A DNA stretch of 64,000 nt from Bradyrhizobium algeriense (GTDB lineage: Bacteria; Pseudomonadota; Alphaproteobacteria; Rhizobiales; Xanthobacteraceae). A program made the translations under genes and the position numbers. The stretch spans positions 3,100,001-3,164,000 of the forward strand of contig NZ_JAZHRV010000001.1 of assembly GCF_036924595.1 (NCBI RefSeq). The letters run 5' to 3'. Shown here piece after piece: positions 8,600 to 19,063 of the stretch; position 1 is the first letter of the stretch; every line of letters begins with the position of its first letter. The notes under the pieces are model-generated. The model was not told where the DNA came from and ran no database searches. It saw nothing but the letters and a program-made list of their open reading frames with translations.

Positions 8600-9559
8600 A
8601 TGGTCGTCCTCGTCGATACCGTTTCCGTCAATCAGGTGCGCCCGCGTCACCCCGAAAAGGTGAACCGGCCGGATGCGCTGTCGCCGCCCAAACCTGACTG
8701 GATCAGGGTGCGCGCGCCGAACACCCGCGGCTATGCGGACACTAGGAAGATCGTCAAGGAGAACGGCCTCGTCACGGTGTGCGAAGAGGCCGGCTGCCCG
8801 AACATCGGCGAGTGCTGGGACAAGAAGCACGCCACCTTCATGATCATGGGGGATACCTGCACGCGAGCCTGCGCGTTCTGCAACGTCAAGACCGGGATGC
8901 CCGGCGCGCTTGACGCCGCGGAGCCGGAACACGTCGCGGAGGCCACTTTCAAGCTCGGGCTCGCCCATATCGTCATCACCTCGGTCGATCGCGACGATCT
9001 GGCCGACGGTGGCGCCGAGCATTTCGCGCAGACCATCCGCGCGATCCGCGCGCGTTGCCCGACCACGACCATCGAGATCCTGACGCCCGACTTCCTGCGC
9101 AAGGAAGGCGCGCTCGAAGTGGTCGCGGCGGCCAAGCCCGACGTGTTCAACCACAATCTGGAAACCGTCCCGGCGCGCTATCTCACGGTGCGCCCCGGCG
9201 CGCGTTATTTCCATTCGATCCGGCTGCTGCAGCGGGTCAAGGAAATCGATCCCACGATCTTCACCAAATCAGGCATCATGGTCGGCCTCGGCGAGGAGCG
9301 ACACGAAGTGCTGCAGGTGATGGACGATCTGCGCTCGGCCGAGGTCGATTTCCTGACCATCGGGCAATATCTGCAGCCGACCCGCAAGCATCACGCCGTC
9401 ATGCGCTACGTGACCCCGGAAGAGTTCGCGGGCTATGAGAAGGTCGCCTACACCAAGGGGTTTCTGATGGTGTCGGCGAGCCCGCTGACCCGTTCCTCGC
9501 ACCATGCGGGCGAGGATTTCGCCAAGCTGCAGGCGGCGCGCCTCGCGCGAGCCCGCTAG
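8600..9559 (+). CDS. lipA: Lipoyl synthase
   Basis: A 319-residue radical-SAM enzyme that inserts sulfur at C6 and C8 of the octanoyl group on lipoyl domains of 2-oxoacid dehydrogenases and GcvH. The auxiliary cluster cysteines are in [12 protein letters not shown] and the radical-SAM cluster CxxxCxxC is in [13 protein letters not shown]. The conserved end [14 protein letters not shown] supplies the terminal cluster-ligand Ser region. The length is typical. No strong ribosome binding site precedes the ATG. It begins a rightward group with the P-loop kinase (15-base gap) and the RatA-like gene (1-base overlap), an arrangement common in related genomes. Confidence 0.97.
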   Translation: MVVLVDTVSVNQVRPRHPEKVNRPDALSPPKPDWIRVRAPNTRGYADTRKIVKENGLVTVCEEAGCPNIGECWDKKHATFMIMGDTCTRACAFCNVKTGMPGALDAAEPEHVAEATFKLGLAHIVITSVDRDDLADGGAEHFAQTIRAIRARCPTTTIEILTPDFLRKEGALEVVAAAKPDVFNHNLETVPARYLTVRPGARYFHSIRLLQRVKEIDPTIFTKSGIMVGLGEERHEVLQVMDDLRSAEVDFLTIGQYLQPTRKHHAVMRYVTPEEFAGYEKVAYTKGFLMVSASPLTRSSHHAGEDFAKLQAARLARAR

Positions 9560-9574
9560 CCTCGGATCGGACCA

Positions 9575-10111
9575 ATGCAACGTGTTCTTGTCATGGGATC
9601 GTCGGGGTCCGGCAAGTCGACATTTGCTCGACGGCTGTCGAAGATGACAGACATTCCCTTCGTTTCGCTGGATGCGCTGTACTGGAAACCCGGCTGGGTC
9701 GCCTCCGACAAGACCGAGTTTCGCGAGCGCTTGACCGAGGTGGCACTCCAGCCGCGCTGGATCATGGACGGGAATTTCCCCTCGCATCTGGTCGAACTGC
9801 GCCGCGACGCTTGCGACACCGTGATCTGGTTCGATCTGCCGCGCAGGACCTGCATGCTCGGCATCGTGACGCGGATCGCGCGGAGCTACGGCCGCGTCAG
9901 GCCGGAGATGGGCGAGGGGTGCCCTGAGAAAATCGACTTCGAATTCCTTCGCTATGTCTGGACCTATCGCCGACAACAGCGGCCGAAACTCCTGGACTAT
10001 TTTGGGGGTCTGCGCGCCGATCAATCGCTGGTCTGCTTCACCGACCGGATGCAGGCGAACGACTATCTGAACGAAATCGCGCTCAGGCAGAGCCAGGCGA
10101 GTATCCACTGA
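9575..10111 (+). CDS. P-loop nucleotide kinase-like protein (FlaR/topology-modulation type)
   Basis: A 178-residue P-loop NTPase of the adenylate-kinase-like group often labelled 'DNA topology modulation protein FlaR'. Walker A is at the N-terminus (VMGSSGSGKSTFARRL). A substrate-binding stretch follows (VSLDALYWKPGW, WIMDGNFPSHL), and there is a lid-type region rich in Arg (LPRRTCMLGIVTRIARSYGR). The real substrate of this family is not established. It is tightly spaced after lipA, and its stop TGA overlaps the ATG of the next gene, so translational coupling is likely. Confidence 0.83.
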   Translation: MQRVLVMGSSGSGKSTFARRLSKMTDIPFVSLDALYWKPGWVASDKTEFRERLTEVALQPRWIMDGNFPSHLVELRRDACDTVIWFDLPRRTCMLGIVTRIARSYGRVRPEMGEGCPEKIDFEFLRYVWTYRRQQRPKLLDYFGGLRADQSLVCFTDRMQANDYLNEIALRQSQASIH

Positions 10112-10593
10112 TGCCGCGCTTTTCCAGCAAGCGCCGGGTTCATCACACCGCGTCGCAGATGTTCGATCTGGTTGCCGATGTCGAGCGCTATCCGGAATTC
10201 GTGCCGTTGTGCCAGTCGCTGAGGATACGTCAGCACACGCTGAGGGGGGACGGCACCGAAATCATCGTCGCCGACATGACCGTATCGTTCAAACTGGTGC
10301 GGGAAACCTTTACCAGCCGGGTGACGCTGGATCGGCCGAACCTGAAGATCATGGTCGAATATCTGAAGGGCCCGTTCAGCAACCTCGAAAACCGCTGGAC
10401 GTTCGAGCCAAAGTCCGAAACCGACTGCGATGTCGGGTTCTTCCTGTCCTATGAATTCAGAAGCCGGATGCTTGCAATGCTGATGGGCACGATGTTCGAC
10501 GCCGCGTTCCAGCGCTTTGCCGCCGCGTTCGAAAAGCGGGCGGATGCGGTTTACGGGAAAGGTGGGGCGGCAGGGCCGACGAAAGCCGGCTAG
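10111..10593 (+). CDS. RatA/COQ10 family START-domain protein
   Basis: A 160-residue single-domain START/SRPBCC protein. The family pattern is clear: FSSKRRVHHTASQMFDLVAD, ERYPEFVPLCQSLRI, and the C-terminal helix RMLAMLMGTMFDAAFQRFAAAFEKRA. Bacterial homologues are called RatA (reported as a ribosome-association toxin in E. coli) and are related to mitochondrial Coq10, a ubiquinone-binding chaperone of respiration. No antitoxin gene (RatB-like) is next to it, so the ubiquinone role is the more likely one here. The ATG overlaps the preceding stop by one base. Confidence 0.88.
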   Translation: MPRFSSKRRVHHTASQMFDLVADVERYPEFVPLCQSLRIRQHTLRGDGTEIIVADMTVSFKLVRETFTSRVTLDRPNLKIMVEYLKGPFSNLENRWTFEPKSETDCDVGFFLSYEFRSRMLAMLMGTMFDAAFQRFAAAFEKRADAVYGKGGAAGPTKAG

Positions 10594-10657
10594 ACGTCCC
10601 GCGAGGCCGGCCGAGCCTCCCCAGTTAAACAAATCCTCGAGCAATGAAAGACCTGAG

Positions 10658-11581
10658 ATGACGACATTCGAACGCGTCGGCTTTATCGGCCTCGGCGGGA
10701 TGGGGCGCGGCCTGGTCAAGAACCTCGTCGCCAAGGGCGTGGCGGTCACTGCCTACGACCTCAATCCTGCGGCGGTAGCGGTTGCCAGATCATTTGGTGC
10801 GACGGCGGCCGGCAATCTCCAGGAGATTCGCGATAGCTGCCGTATCATCATGATTTGCGTCAACGAAGCCGAGGATGTCGAGGCGTTGTTGATCTCCGGC
10901 GACGGATTGCTGGCCGGTCCGGCATCAGGGTTCATCATCGTGGATCACACCACCGGCAGCCCGCAGATGGTCGCGAAGCTCGACCGCATGGTGCGCGCGG
11001 CCGGCGGACGCTACGCCGAGGCGCCGATGACGCGGACCCCGAAGCACGCCGACATCGGCAAGGTCAACGTACTGTTTGGCGGCGAGCGCGACCTGCTCGA
11101 CGACCTCACGCCCTATTTCGAGCTCTATGCCGAAAACATCTTCCATATCGGCCCGCTCGGGCACGCCATCCGCATAAAACTCATTCACAATTATATCGCC
11201 TTCGCCAATGTGGCGGCATGGTGCGAGGGGTTTGCGCTTGCCGCCAAGGACGGGCTCGATCTCTCGCAAGTGATCGACATCATCTCGGCCGCGGGCGCCA
11301 GGAGCGGCATGCTCGATCTCTATGGCCAGGCAACCCTCGATGGCGACTTCACCCCGCTGATGTCGCTGGCGAACGCCCGCAAGGACGTCCGATATTACGC
11401 GCGCTGGCTGGAGGAGGCGGGCCTGCCCGGGTTCATGGCGGAAGCGGTGCACCAGACCTACCGGCAGGCGGCGTTGCTCGGGCATGACGGCGAGTCCTGC
11501 ACCGCCGTCATCAAGGCCTATGAGACCGTGACCGGCGTGGAGGCGCGGGTAGGGCCGAAAGACCAGCAACAAGGAAAATGA
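10658..11581 (+). CDS. 3-hydroxyisobutyrate dehydrogenase-family oxidoreductase
   Basis: A 307-residue NAD(P)-dependent beta-hydroxyacid dehydrogenase. The Rossmann fingerprint is VGFIGLGGMGRGLVKNL, the substrate-binding segment is VDHTTGSPQMV ... YAEAPMTRTPKHA, and the catalytic Lys is in IRIKLIHNYIAFAN. Family members reduce or oxidise 3-hydroxyisobutyrate, tartronate semialdehyde or similar; the substrate cannot be told. The ATG at 10658 is chosen because the longer frame overlaps the preceding gene and its extra 47 residues are not family-like. It precedes a ThDP enzyme by about 100 bases, suggesting a shared pathway (for example glyoxylate carboligase followed by semialdehyde reduction), which is inference. 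Confidence 0.88.
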   Translation: MTTFERVGFIGLGGMGRGLVKNLVAKGVAVTAYDLNPAAVAVARSFGATAAGNLQEIRDSCRIIMICVNEAEDVEALLISGDGLLAGPASGFIIVDHTTGSPQMVAKLDRMVRAAGGRYAEAPMTRTPKHADIGKVNVLFGGERDLLDDLTPYFELYAENIFHIGPLGHAIRIKLIHNYIAFANVAAWCEGFALAAKDGLDLSQVIDIISAAGARSGMLDLYGQATLDGDFTPLMSLANARKDVRYYARWLEEAGLPGFMAEAVHQTYRQAALLGHDGESCTAVIKAYETVTGVEARVGPKDQQQGK

Positions 11582-11683
11582 CCGGCGGCATATCTGATCT
11601 TGCAGGAAAACCGGTTGCTGGTGCCGACGCCATTCTTTAAGCCGGTCCCAAATCCGTAATTCCGTAACCGAAGGATAAGGCGA

Positions 11684-13357
11684 ATGGACGCAAATCTTCG
11701 AACCGGTGGCCATATTCTGATCGAGCAACTGGCCTTGCACGGCGCCGACACCGTGTTCGGGGTGCCCGGCGAGAGCTTCCTGGACGCCCTCGATGGCATG
11801 TACCAGAGCCAGCGCGTGCGCTTCATCAACGCCCGGCACGAAGGCGGCGCCGCCATGATGGCGGAGGCCTATGGCAAGCTGACGGGCCGCCCGGGTATCG
11901 CGTTCGCCACCCGGGGGCCCGGCGCGACCAATGCGTCGGCCGGCGTTCATGTCGCATTTCAGGATTCAACGCCCATGATCCTTTTGCTGGGTCAGGTCGG
12001 GCGCGACATGATGGAGCGCGAGGCGTTTCAGGAAATCGACTATCGCCAGATGTTCGGGCCGATGTCGAAATGGGTGGCCCAGATCGATGATGCGCGGCGG
12101 ATACCGGAGTTCATCTCGCGCGCCTTCTTCACCGCGACCTCGGGCCGTCCCGGCCCGGTCGTGCTGGCGCTGCCTGAGGATATGCTCACCGATACCGCCG
12201 AAGTGCCGGATGCGCCGCCCTATACGCCGCTTCCGATCGCGCCTGACGACGGCACCCTGCGGCAGTTCCATGCGCTGCTTTCGGAGGCGAAGAAGCCGTT
12301 CGTGATCGTCGGTGGCGGCGGATGGAGCGAACAGGCGCGCCGCGATCTCGAGGCGTTTGCGTCGGCGCATGAAGTGCCTGTCGGCGTTTCGTTCCGCTGC
12401 CAGGACTATTTCGATAATTTGCATCCCTGCTATGGCGGCCATGTCGGCATCGGCCTCGACGCAAAGATTGCCGACCGGATCCGCAACAGCGATCTGGTGA
12501 TTGCGCTTGGCGCGAGGCTGGGGGAGGCCACCACATCCGGCTACACGCTGTTCGATATTCCGAAGCCAAGGCAGCCGCTGGTTCACGTCTATCCCGATCC
12601 CGAAGAGATCGGCCGTGTCTATTCGCCGACGCTCGGCGTGGTCGCGAGCAGCGCGGCCTTCGCGGCGGCGGTCAAGCGGCTGGAGCCGAAGCATCGATCG
12701 CGCGCCGACTATGTCAAGACAGCGCATGCCGACTATCTCGCCTTTGCCGAGCCGACGCGCTCGCCGGGCGATGTCCAGCTCTCGCGGATCGTGCGCGGTT
12801 TGAGCGATCGCTTGCCCCATGACACCATCATCTGCAACGGCGCCGGCAATTATGCCGTCTGGGTGCACCGGTTCTGGCGCTATCGGCAATATCGTACCGA
12901 GCTCGCGCCGACCTCGGGTTCGATGGGCTACGGCCTGCCTGCGGCCGTCGCCGCCAAGCAGTTGCATCCGGAGCGCACGGTGATCGCGTTTGCCGGCGAC
13001 GGCTGCTTCCAGATGACGGGGATGGAGTTCATGACGGCGGTCGAAAACCGGCTGCCGCTGATTGTGATCGTCTGCAACAACGGCATGTACGGCACCATCC
13101 GGATGCATCAGGAGCGGACCTATCCCGGCCGTGTCTCCGGCACCGATCTCGCCAACCCCGACTTCGCGGCGCTGGCGCGCGCGTGCGGTGGCTTCGGTGC
13201 GCAGGTCGAGCGCACCGAAGACTTCGCACGGGCTTTCGACGAAGCCGTGGCAAGCGGACTTCCGGCCATCATCGAGCTTTCGATCAGCCCGGAAGCATTG
13301 ACGCCGGCAAGCTCGCTGAGCGAAACGCGCGCCAAGGCGTTGGCTGCGCAGCGCTGA
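11684..13357 (+). CDS. Thiamine diphosphate-dependent enzyme (acetolactate synthase-like)
   Basis: A 557-residue ThDP enzyme with the three-domain layout of acetohydroxyacid synthase relatives. The N-terminal PYR domain has the catalytic Glu in NARHEGGAAMMAEAYGKLTG. The central domain runs from ~190 to 330. The C-terminal PP domain has the cofactor motif GDGCFQMTGMEF ... VCNN. No FAD-binding or regulatory subunit signature and no ilvN homologue is nearby, so it is probably catabolic (glyoxylate carboligase-, benzoylformate decarboxylase- or sulfoacetaldehyde-type) rather than IlvB. AAGGATAAGG lies upstream of the ATG. Its neighbour is a beta-hydroxyacid dehydrogenase. Confidence 0.88.
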   Translation: MDANLRTGGHILIEQLALHGADTVFGVPGESFLDALDGMYQSQRVRFINARHEGGAAMMAEAYGKLTGRPGIAFATRGPGATNASAGVHVAFQDSTPMILLLGQVGRDMMEREAFQEIDYRQMFGPMSKWVAQIDDARRIPEFISRAFFTATSGRPGPVVLALPEDMLTDTAEVPDAPPYTPLPIAPDDGTLRQFHALLSEAKKPFVIVGGGGWSEQARRDLEAFASAHEVPVGVSFRCQDYFDNLHPCYGGHVGIGLDAKIADRIRNSDLVIALGARLGEATTSGYTLFDIPKPRQPLVHVYPDPEEIGRVYSPTLGVVASSAAFAAAVKRLEPKHRSRADYVKTAHADYLAFAEPTRSPGDVQLSRIVRGLSDRLPHDTIICNGAGNYAVWVHRFWRYRQYRTELAPTSGSMGYGLPAAVAAKQLHPERTVIAFAGDGCFQMTGMEFMTAVENRLPLIVIVCNNGMYGTIRMHQERTYPGRVSGTDLANPDFAALARACGGFGAQVERTEDFARAFDEAVASGLPAIIELSISPEALTPASSLSETRAKALAAQR

Positions 13358-13365
13358 TACTGGCC

Positions 13366-13968
13366 TTAGGTCCGCGCCGGCCGGCGTCGCTTGACGGCGC
13401 TGCGCCGCGGCGTACGCGCCACCCGTGGGCGCAGCCGGCTCATCGTTTCGCGTCGCGGCTTGACCGGCGGCTGCGGGCCGCGCGCCAGCTCCATCAACAT
13501 GCGCAGCGCTTCCACCACGGAGCGCTGGCGCACGGTACTGCGGCCAATGGCTCCAAAACGGAATTCGCGGTGGAGTATTTTTCCATCGCGCGAGGCGACC
13601 GCGAAATGGACCAGGCCGACCGGCTTGCCCGGCGTGGCGCCGCCGGGGCCGGCAATACCGGTAATGGATACCGCGAGATCGACGCCGGCTTTTTCCAGGG
13701 CGCCGATCGCCATCGCGGTTGCGGTTTCCTTGCTGACGGCGCCGAAGGTCGCAAGCGTCGTGGCCTTGACGCCGAGCATCGCGCGCTTGGCGTCGTTGGA
13801 ATAGGTGACGAAACCGCGGTCGATCACATCTGACGAGCCGGGAATGTCGGTGAGCGCGCCGGCGACCAGGCCACCGGTACAGGATTCCGCCGTCGCAATC
13901 GTCAGCTTGCGCATCCGGCACAGATCGAGCAGCGAGCGGGAGAGGGCGCGCGCGTCGCTGCCGCTCAT
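13366..13968 (-). CDS. CinA C-terminal-type nicotinamide-nucleotide amidase
   Basis: A 200-residue stand-alone CinA C-terminal domain (PncC type), which in studied members deamidates NMN to NaMN in pyridine-nucleotide salvage. Signatures are TIATAESCTGGLVAGALTD near the start, then FVTYSNDAKRAMLGV and VSITGIAGPGG. The last ~40 residues are Arg/Pro-rich and basic (RRETMSRLRPRVARTPRR), longer than the usual 160-165-residue family and of unknown role. It lies one base after the ispDF stop on the same strand, so it is almost certainly co-transcribed. Its end faces the ThDP gene with only 8 bases between. Confidence 0.9.
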   Translation of the reverse strand: MSGSDARALSRSLLDLCRMRKLTIATAESCTGGLVAGALTDIPGSSDVIDRGFVTYSNDAKRAMLGVKATTLATFGAVSKETATAMAIGALEKAGVDLAVSITGIAGPGGATPGKPVGLVHFAVASRDGKILHREFRFGAIGRSTVRQRSVVEALRMLMELARGPQPPVKPRRETMSRLRPRVARTPRRSAVKRRRPART

Positions 13969-13969
13969 G

Positions 13970-15151
13970 CTACTCGCCCCAGGGCAGACGGATGGTGGCG
14001 CTCGCGGTGGCGGCGATGCCTTCCTCGCGGCCGGTAAAGCCGAGCCGTTCGCTGGTCGTTGCCTTCACCGCAACGCGTGAGATGTTCAGACCTGTGATCT
14101 CGGCGATGCGGGCGCGCATGGTATCGCGCAGCGGCCCGATCTTCGGGCGTTCACAAATTATCGTGACTTCGAGATTGGCGATCCGGCCGCCGCGCGCGGT
14201 GACGCGGTCGACGGCATATTTGAGGAATTTGTCGGACGCGGCACCCTTCCACTGCGGATCGGTGGGCGGAAAGTGCGAACCGATATCGCCGTCCGCCAGC
14301 GCGCCGAGGATGGCGTCAACCAGGGCGTGCAGGCCGACATCGCCGTCGGAATGGGCGAGGAAACCGCGGGTGTGCGGCACGCGGACACCGCAAAGCATGA
14401 GATGATCCCCATCGCCAAAGGCGTGTACGTCGTAGCCGGTACCGGTCCTGATGTCGCCGAGCTGGGCGGCGAGGCGGGCTTCCTCGCGGATGAAATCTTC
14501 AGGCGTCGTCAGTTTCATGTTCGCAGGATCGCCTTCAAAGGTTGCTACCGTCAATCCCGCCCATTCGGCGAGCGCCGCATCGTCGGTGAAATCGCTGCGG
14601 CCGTCGCGCGCCGCGCGGCGATGCGCATCGAGAATCACATCGAAGCGAAACGCCTGTGGTGTCTGCGCGATTCGCAGCCGTGCACGTTCGGGCGTGGCCT
14701 CGACATTGCCGGTATCGCTGACTTGCTTGATCGTGTCTGTGACCGGGATCGCAGGGACCGCCGCGCCGGTGCGGCCGGCGGCATCGATCGCGCGCGAAAT
14801 CACGGCAGGCGTTACGAAGGGCCGTGCGGCATCGTGGATCAGGATGATATCGGGCCTCTCGGCCGCGAGCGCCTCGAGCCCAGCATGCACCGAGGCTTGA
14901 CGTGTCGCGCCACCATTGGTGGGCGGCTGGTGGCGTAGTCCCGCGACGGCCGCGTTGAAGATCGCGGCGTCATCGGGATTCACCACCGGCTGTACGGCAA
15001 AGACGTCCGGATGCCGGCAGAACGCCTCCATCGCGCGGAAGATCACCGTCTGTCCGCCGATCTCGCGATATTGCTTCGGTCCCCCGGCGCCGGCGCGAAG
15101 CCCGCGTCCGGCGGCAACGAGGATGGCTGCGGTACGCTCAGGTCTGGGCAT
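13970..15151 (-). CDS. ispDF: Bifunctional MEP-pathway enzyme IspD/IspF
   Basis: A 393-residue fusion of two non-consecutive isoprenoid-precursor enzymes. Residues 1 to ~230 are IspD (4-diphosphocytidyl-2-C-methylerythritol synthase), with the nucleotide-binding loop [19 protein letters not shown] and [12 protein letters not shown]. Residues ~235-393 are IspF (2-C-methylerythritol 2,4-cyclodiphosphate synthase), with the metal-site [29 protein letters not shown] and [17 protein letters not shown]. The fusion is the rule in alphaproteobacteria. It is divergent from dusB across about 250 bases that should hold both promoters. Confidence 0.96.
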   Translation of the reverse strand: MPRPERTAAILVAAGRGLRAGAGGPKQYREIGGQTVIFRAMEAFCRHPDVFAVQPVVNPDDAAIFNAAVAGLRHQPPTNGGATRQASVHAGLEALAAERPDIILIHDAARPFVTPAVISRAIDAAGRTGAAVPAIPVTDTIKQVSDTGNVEATPERARLRIAQTPQAFRFDVILDAHRRAARDGRSDFTDDAALAEWAGLTVATFEGDPANMKLTTPEDFIREEARLAAQLGDIRTGTGYDVHAFGDGDHLMLCGVRVPHTRGFLAHSDGDVGLHALVDAILGALADGDIGSHFPPTDPQWKGAASDKFLKYAVDRVTARGGRIANLEVTIICERPKIGPLRDTMRARIAEITGLNISRVAVKATTSERLGFTGREEGIAATASATIRLPWGE

Positions 15152-15404
15152 CTGGACTCAAATACGAACGATTCAGGGTTGAGGAGGGGCTTCAGGCCGC
15201 GCTGGCGCACAGCCCTTACCATGCCGAATACGGAAAACAGAGTGATTCGCATCACCTGTGGGAAAAGCGGTTTTTGTTGCAGTGCACTTGCACAAATGAT
15301 AGATCTGTCTAAAGTGTAGGCAAGAAGCTTGACTGCCCAAGATTTGTGCTCACAATATGCGCCGACGGTTGCAATGACGCCGCCGCCCCAACCATGAGAA
15401 CGCC
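15152..15404. promoter_or_regulatory. Divergent promoter region of ispDF and dusB-ntr
   Basis: A 253-base gap between divergently transcribed genes must contain the ispDF promoter (leftward) and the dusB-ntrBC promoter (rightward). A small AT-richer island (CAAATGATAGATCTGTCTAAAG near 15292-15315, preceded by TGCAGTGCACTTGCACA) is the most promoter-like part. No clear sigma-54 or NtrC site could be identified by eye. Confidence 0.4.
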
Positions 15405-16439
15405 GTGACCGGCCCGGAAAGTTCACGTACTAAGCCGTTGAAAATAGGCGAGATTGCTATCGCCAACCGGGTTCTCCTGGCGCCGATGTCCGGCGTCACT
15501 GATGCTCCCTTTCGACGCCTTGCCGCCACCCTCGGCGCCGGACTGGTCGTCTCAGAGATGACCGCCAGCGACGAACTCGTGCACGGCAGGCCGATGTCGC
15601 TTCTGCGCTGCGAGACAGCCGGCGTCGGAGCGCACGTCGTTCAGCTCGCGGGTTGCGAGGCGCATTGGATGGCGGAGGGCGCACGGATTGCGGAAGCGGC
15701 CGGCGCCGACATCATCGATATCAATATGGGCTGTCCGGCACGTCATGTCACCGGTGGTCAATCCGGTTCGGCGCTAATGCGCGATCTCGATCATGCGCTC
15801 ACGCTGATCGAAGCCACGATCGCGGCGGTGAAAGTTCCGGTGACGCTGAAGATGCGGCTCGGCTGGGACGATCGCTCGCTCAACGCGTCCGAACTGGCGC
15901 GCCGTGCAGAAGGCGCCGGCGTGCAGATGATTACCGTGCATGGGCGCACGCGTTGTCAGTTCTACAAGGGCACAGCCGATTGGGCCGCCGTGCGCGCGGT
16001 CAGGGACGCGGTCTCCGTGCCGCTCGTCGTCAACGGCGACATCACTTCATTCGAGAAGGCGGTTCAGGCGCTGGAAGTGTCAGGGGCGGACGCCGTGATG
16101 ATCGGGCGCGGCGCGCAGGGCCAGCCGTGGCTGCCCGGGCAGATCGGCCGCCGGCTCGAAACCGGACAGGCGGAGACCGCACCATCGCTCGCCGAACAAC
16201 TCGCGCATGTGCGCGCGCTCTACGACGAGGTCTGCAGCCATTACGGGCTGCGCATCGGGCTCAAGCACGCGCGCAAGCATCTCGGCTGGGCGTTGGAGAT
16301 CGCGGCGCAGTGCAGTCGCGCGCCCGCGGAGACGCTGAAGGGCTGGCGGCAAAAGATTCTGACGTCCGAGGATCCGCACCGGGTGCACCGATCGTTGCAG
16401 GACGCGTTCGACGATTTCGCATGGAGTGCTGCTGCATGA
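15405..16439 (+). CDS. dusB: tRNA-dihydrouridine synthase B (NifR3)
   Basis: A 344-residue FMN-dependent enzyme that reduces uridine to dihydrouridine in the tRNA D-loop. FMN/TIM-barrel signatures are [20 protein letters not shown] at the start, the active-site Cys in [20 protein letters not shown], and [19 protein letters not shown]. The C-terminal helical tRNA-binding part is present. The start is a GTG at 15405; the nearby ATG at 15394 is out of frame. As in Rhodobacter and rhizobia, this gene (nifR3) is first in the ntr operon, and its stop overlaps the ntrB ATG (ATGA), so the two are coupled. Confidence 0.95.
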   Translation: MTGPESSRTKPLKIGEIAIANRVLLAPMSGVTDAPFRRLAATLGAGLVVSEMTASDELVHGRPMSLLRCETAGVGAHVVQLAGCEAHWMAEGARIAEAAGADIIDINMGCPARHVTGGQSGSALMRDLDHALTLIEATIAAVKVPVTLKMRLGWDDRSLNASELARRAEGAGVQMITVHGRTRCQFYKGTADWAAVRAVRDAVSVPLVVNGDITSFEKAVQALEVSGADAVMIGRGAQGQPWLPGQIGRRLETGQAETAPSLAEQLAHVRALYDEVCSHYGLRIGLKHARKHLGWALEIAAQCSRAPAETLKGWRQKILTSEDPHRVHRSLQDAFDDFAWSAAA

Positions 16440-17611
16440 GTTCAGTCGCAGAACACCGCCGCGCCGTGCCCACCGACAGTGAGGCCATCCTCAACGCGCT
16501 GCCGAACCCGGTGCTGCTGGTGGCGCCCGACGGCCGCATCGTCGACGCCAATATCGCCGCCGAATCCTTCTTCGAGATTTCGACGCAATTTTTGCGGCGA
16601 CAGTCGCTGAAGGAGTTGGTGCCGTTCGGCAGTCCGCTGCTGGCGTTGATCGACCAGGTGCGCTCGAGCGGCTCGCCCGTCAACGAATACAAGGTCGATC
16701 TCGGTACGCCCCGCATCGGCGGCGATCGCCAGGTCGACCTCCACGTCGCCCCGCTCACCGAACGGCCCGGCCACATCGTCGTGATGCTGCAGGAGCGCAC
16801 CATCGCCGACAAGATGGACCGGCAGTTGACCCACCGGAGCGCGGCGCGCTCGGTGATCGCGCTGGCCGCGATGCTGGCGCATGAAATCAAGAACCCGCTG
16901 TCGGGTATCCGCGGCGCGGCGCAATTGCTGGAGCAGGCGGCCTCATCCGAAGACCGCATGCTGACGCGGCTGATCTGCGACGAGGCCGACCGCATCGTCA
17001 CCCTGGTCGATCGCATGGAAGTGTTCGGCGACGACCGTCCGGTGGCGCGCGGGCCGGTCAACATCCACTCGGTGCTCGACCACGTCAAGCGGCTGGCGCA
17101 GTCCGGCTTCGCCCGCAACATCCGCTTTATCGAGGACTACGATCCGTCACTGCCTCCGGTGCTGGCCAATCAGGATCAGCTCATTCAGGTGTTCCTCAAT
17201 CTCGTGAAGAACGCCGCTGAAGCGGTGGCCGATCTCGGCTCGGACGCAGAAATCCAGCTCACCACCGCGTTCCGTCCCGGCGTCCGCCTGTCGGTGCCGG
17301 GCAAGAAATCGCGGGTGTCGCTGCCGCTCGAATTCTGCGTTAAGGACAACGGTTCCGGCGTGCCGGAAGACCTGCTGCCGAACCTGTTCGATCCCTTCGT
17401 GACGACAAAGCAAACCGGCAGCGGGCTCGGCCTGGCGCTGGTTGCCAAGATCGTCGGCGATCACGGCGGCATCATCGAATGCGAATCGCAGCCGCGGAAG
17501 ACCACGTTCCGCGTGCTGATGCCGATGTTCAATCCCACCAAACAGTTCGACCAAAGCAACCGCGACGGCGTTCCGGGTACGCTGCCGCCTGCCTCACAGG
17601 ACGCAAGATGA
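16436..17611 (+). CDS. ntrB: Nitrogen regulation sensor histidine kinase NtrB
   Basis: A 391-residue soluble sensor kinase that phosphorylates NtrC under nitrogen limitation and is switched to phosphatase by PII. An N-terminal PAS domain ([20 protein letters not shown]) is followed by the H-box [20 protein letters not shown], with the phospho-His in AHEIKNP. The ATPase part has N box [14 protein letters not shown]1 [11 protein letters not shown] and G2 GSGLGLALV. There are no membrane segments, as expected. The start ATG overlaps the dusB stop by 4 bases, and ntrC follows after 9 bases. Confidence 0.96.
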   Translation: MSSVAEHRRAVPTDSEAILNALPNPVLLVAPDGRIVDANIAAESFFEISTQFLRRQSLKELVPFGSPLLALIDQVRSSGSPVNEYKVDLGTPRIGGDRQVDLHVAPLTERPGHIVVMLQERTIADKMDRQLTHRSAARSVIALAAMLAHEIKNPLSGIRGAAQLLEQAASSEDRMLTRLICDEADRIVTLVDRMEVFGDDRPVARGPVNIHSVLDHVKRLAQSGFARNIRFIEDYDPSLPPVLANQDQLIQVFLNLVKNAAEAVADLGSDAEIQLTTAFRPGVRLSVPGKKSRVSLPLEFCVKDNGSGVPEDLLPNLFDPFVTTKQTGSGLGLALVAKIVGDHGGIIECESQPRKTTFRVLMPMFNPTKQFDQSNRDGVPGTLPPASQDAR

Positions 17612-17620
17612 GGAATAACG

Positions 17621-19063
17621 ATGCCCGCAGGTAGCATTCTCGTTGCCGATGACGACACCGCCATCCGCACGGTTCTGAACCAGGCGCTTTCGCGCGCCGG
17701 ATATGAAGTTCGTTTGACCGGGAACGCCGCGACGCTGTGGCGCTGGGTAAGCCAGGGCGAGGGCGATCTCGTCATCACCGATGTGGTGATGCCCGACGAG
17801 AACGCGTTCGATCTCTTGCCACGTATCAAGAAGATGCGGCCGAACTTGCCGGTCATCGTCATGAGCGCGCAAAATACCTTCATGACGGCGATCCGGGCCT
17901 CGGAACGCGGCGCCTATGAATATCTGCCGAAACCGTTCGACCTGAAGGAGCTCATCACCATCGTCGGCCGTGCACTGGCCGAGCCGAAGGAGCGGGTGGC
18001 GAGCGCGGCGGACGATTCCGAATTCGATTCGATCCCCTTGGTTGGCCGCTCGCCGGCGATGCAGGAAATCTACCGGGTGCTGGCGCGGTTGATGCAGACC
18101 GACCTCACGGTGATGATCTCCGGCGAGTCCGGCACCGGCAAGGAACTGGTCGCCCGCGCGCTGCATGACTACGGCAAGCGTCGCAACGGCCCGTTCGTCG
18201 CCGTCAACATGGCGGCGATCCCGCGCGACCTGATCGAATCCGAATTGTTCGGCCATGAGCGCGGCGCGTTTACCGGGGCCAATACCCGCGCGTCGGGCCG
18301 GTTCGAGCAGGCCGAAGGCGGCACGCTGTTTCTCGACGAAATCGGTGACATGCCGATGGAGGCGCAGACGCGGTTGCTGCGGGTGCTGCAGCAGGGCGAA
18401 TACACCACGGTCGGCGGGCGCACCCCGATCAAGACCGACGTCCGGATCGTGGCGGCGAGCAACAAGGATTTGCGCATCCTGATCCAGCAGGGCCTGTTCC
18501 GGGAGGATTTGTTCTTCCGCCTCAACGTCGTGCCGCTGCGCCTGCCGCCGTTGCGGGAGCGGATCGAGGATCTGCCCGATCTCATCAGGCATTTCTTTTC
18601 GCTCGCCGAAAAGGACGGTTTGCCGCCGAAGAAGCTCGATACGCTGGCGCTGGAACGCCTCAAGCAGCACCGCTGGCCCGGCAACGTGCGCGAGCTTGAA
18701 AACCTCGCCCGCCGGCTGGCGGCGCTTTATCCGCAGGACGTCATCACGGCCTCGGTCATCGACGGCGAGCTGGCGCCGCCGGCGGTCACCTCGGGCGGCA
18801 ATGCCCCGATGGGCGTGGAGAACCTCGGCGGCGCGGTCGAGGCCTACCTGTCCTCGCACTTCTCCGGCTTCCCGAACGGCGTGCCGCCGCCGGGCCTCTA
18901 CCACCGCATCCTCAAGGAGATCGAGGTGCCGCTGCTCACCGCGGCGCTGGCGGCCACCCGCGGCAACCAGATCCGCGCAGCCGACCTGCTCGGCCTCAAC
19001 CGAAATACGCTACGGAAGAAGATCAGGGATCTCGACATTCAGGTCTACCGGAGCGGCGGCTAG
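17621..19063 (+). CDS. ntrC: Nitrogen regulation response regulator NtrC
   Basis: A 480-residue sigma-54 activator. The receiver domain has the phospho-acceptor Asp in [13 protein letters not shown]. The AAA+ domain has Walker [15 protein letters not shown], the sigma-54-contact GAFTGA loop ([15 protein letters not shown]) and Walker [14 protein letters not shown]. The C-terminus is a Fis-type helix-turn-helix ([20 protein letters not shown]). All key elements are present, so it should be a functional activator of nitrogen-assimilation genes such as glnA and glnK. It is directly downstream of ntrB and is followed by a gap before ntrY that may carry a second promoter. Confidence 0.97.
   Translation: MPAGSILVADDDTAIRTVLNQALSRAGYEVRLTGNAATLWRWVSQGEGDLVITDVVMPDENAFDLLPRIKKMRPNLPVIVMSAQNTFMTAIRASERGAYEYLPKPFDLKELITIVGRALAEPKERVASAADDSEFDSIPLVGRSPAMQEIYRVLARLMQTDLTVMISGESGTGKELVARALHDYGKRRNGPFVAVNMAAIPRDLIESELFGHERGAFTGANTRASGRFEQAEGGTLFLDEIGDMPMEAQTRLLRVLQQGEYTTVGGRTPIKTDVRIVAASNKDLRILIQQGLFREDLFFRLNVVPLRLPPLRERIEDLPDLIRHFFSLAEKDGLPPKKLDTLALERLKQHRWPGNVRELENLARRLAALYPQDVITASVIDGELAPPAVTSGGNAPMGVENLGGAVEAYLSSHFSGFPNGVPPPGLYHRILKEIEVPLLTAALAATRGNQIRAADLLGLNRNTLRKKIRDLDIQVYRSGG

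Noticed and set aside
10111..10593. RatA as a toxin of a toxin-antitoxin pair
   Set aside because: No RatB-like antitoxin gene is adjacent; the COQ10-like ubiquinone-binding role is the safer reading.
11966..13921. Long leftward open frame (651 codons) opposite the ThDP enzyme
   Set aside because: Antisense artefact of GC-rich coding DNA; it overlaps two real genes and has no family features.
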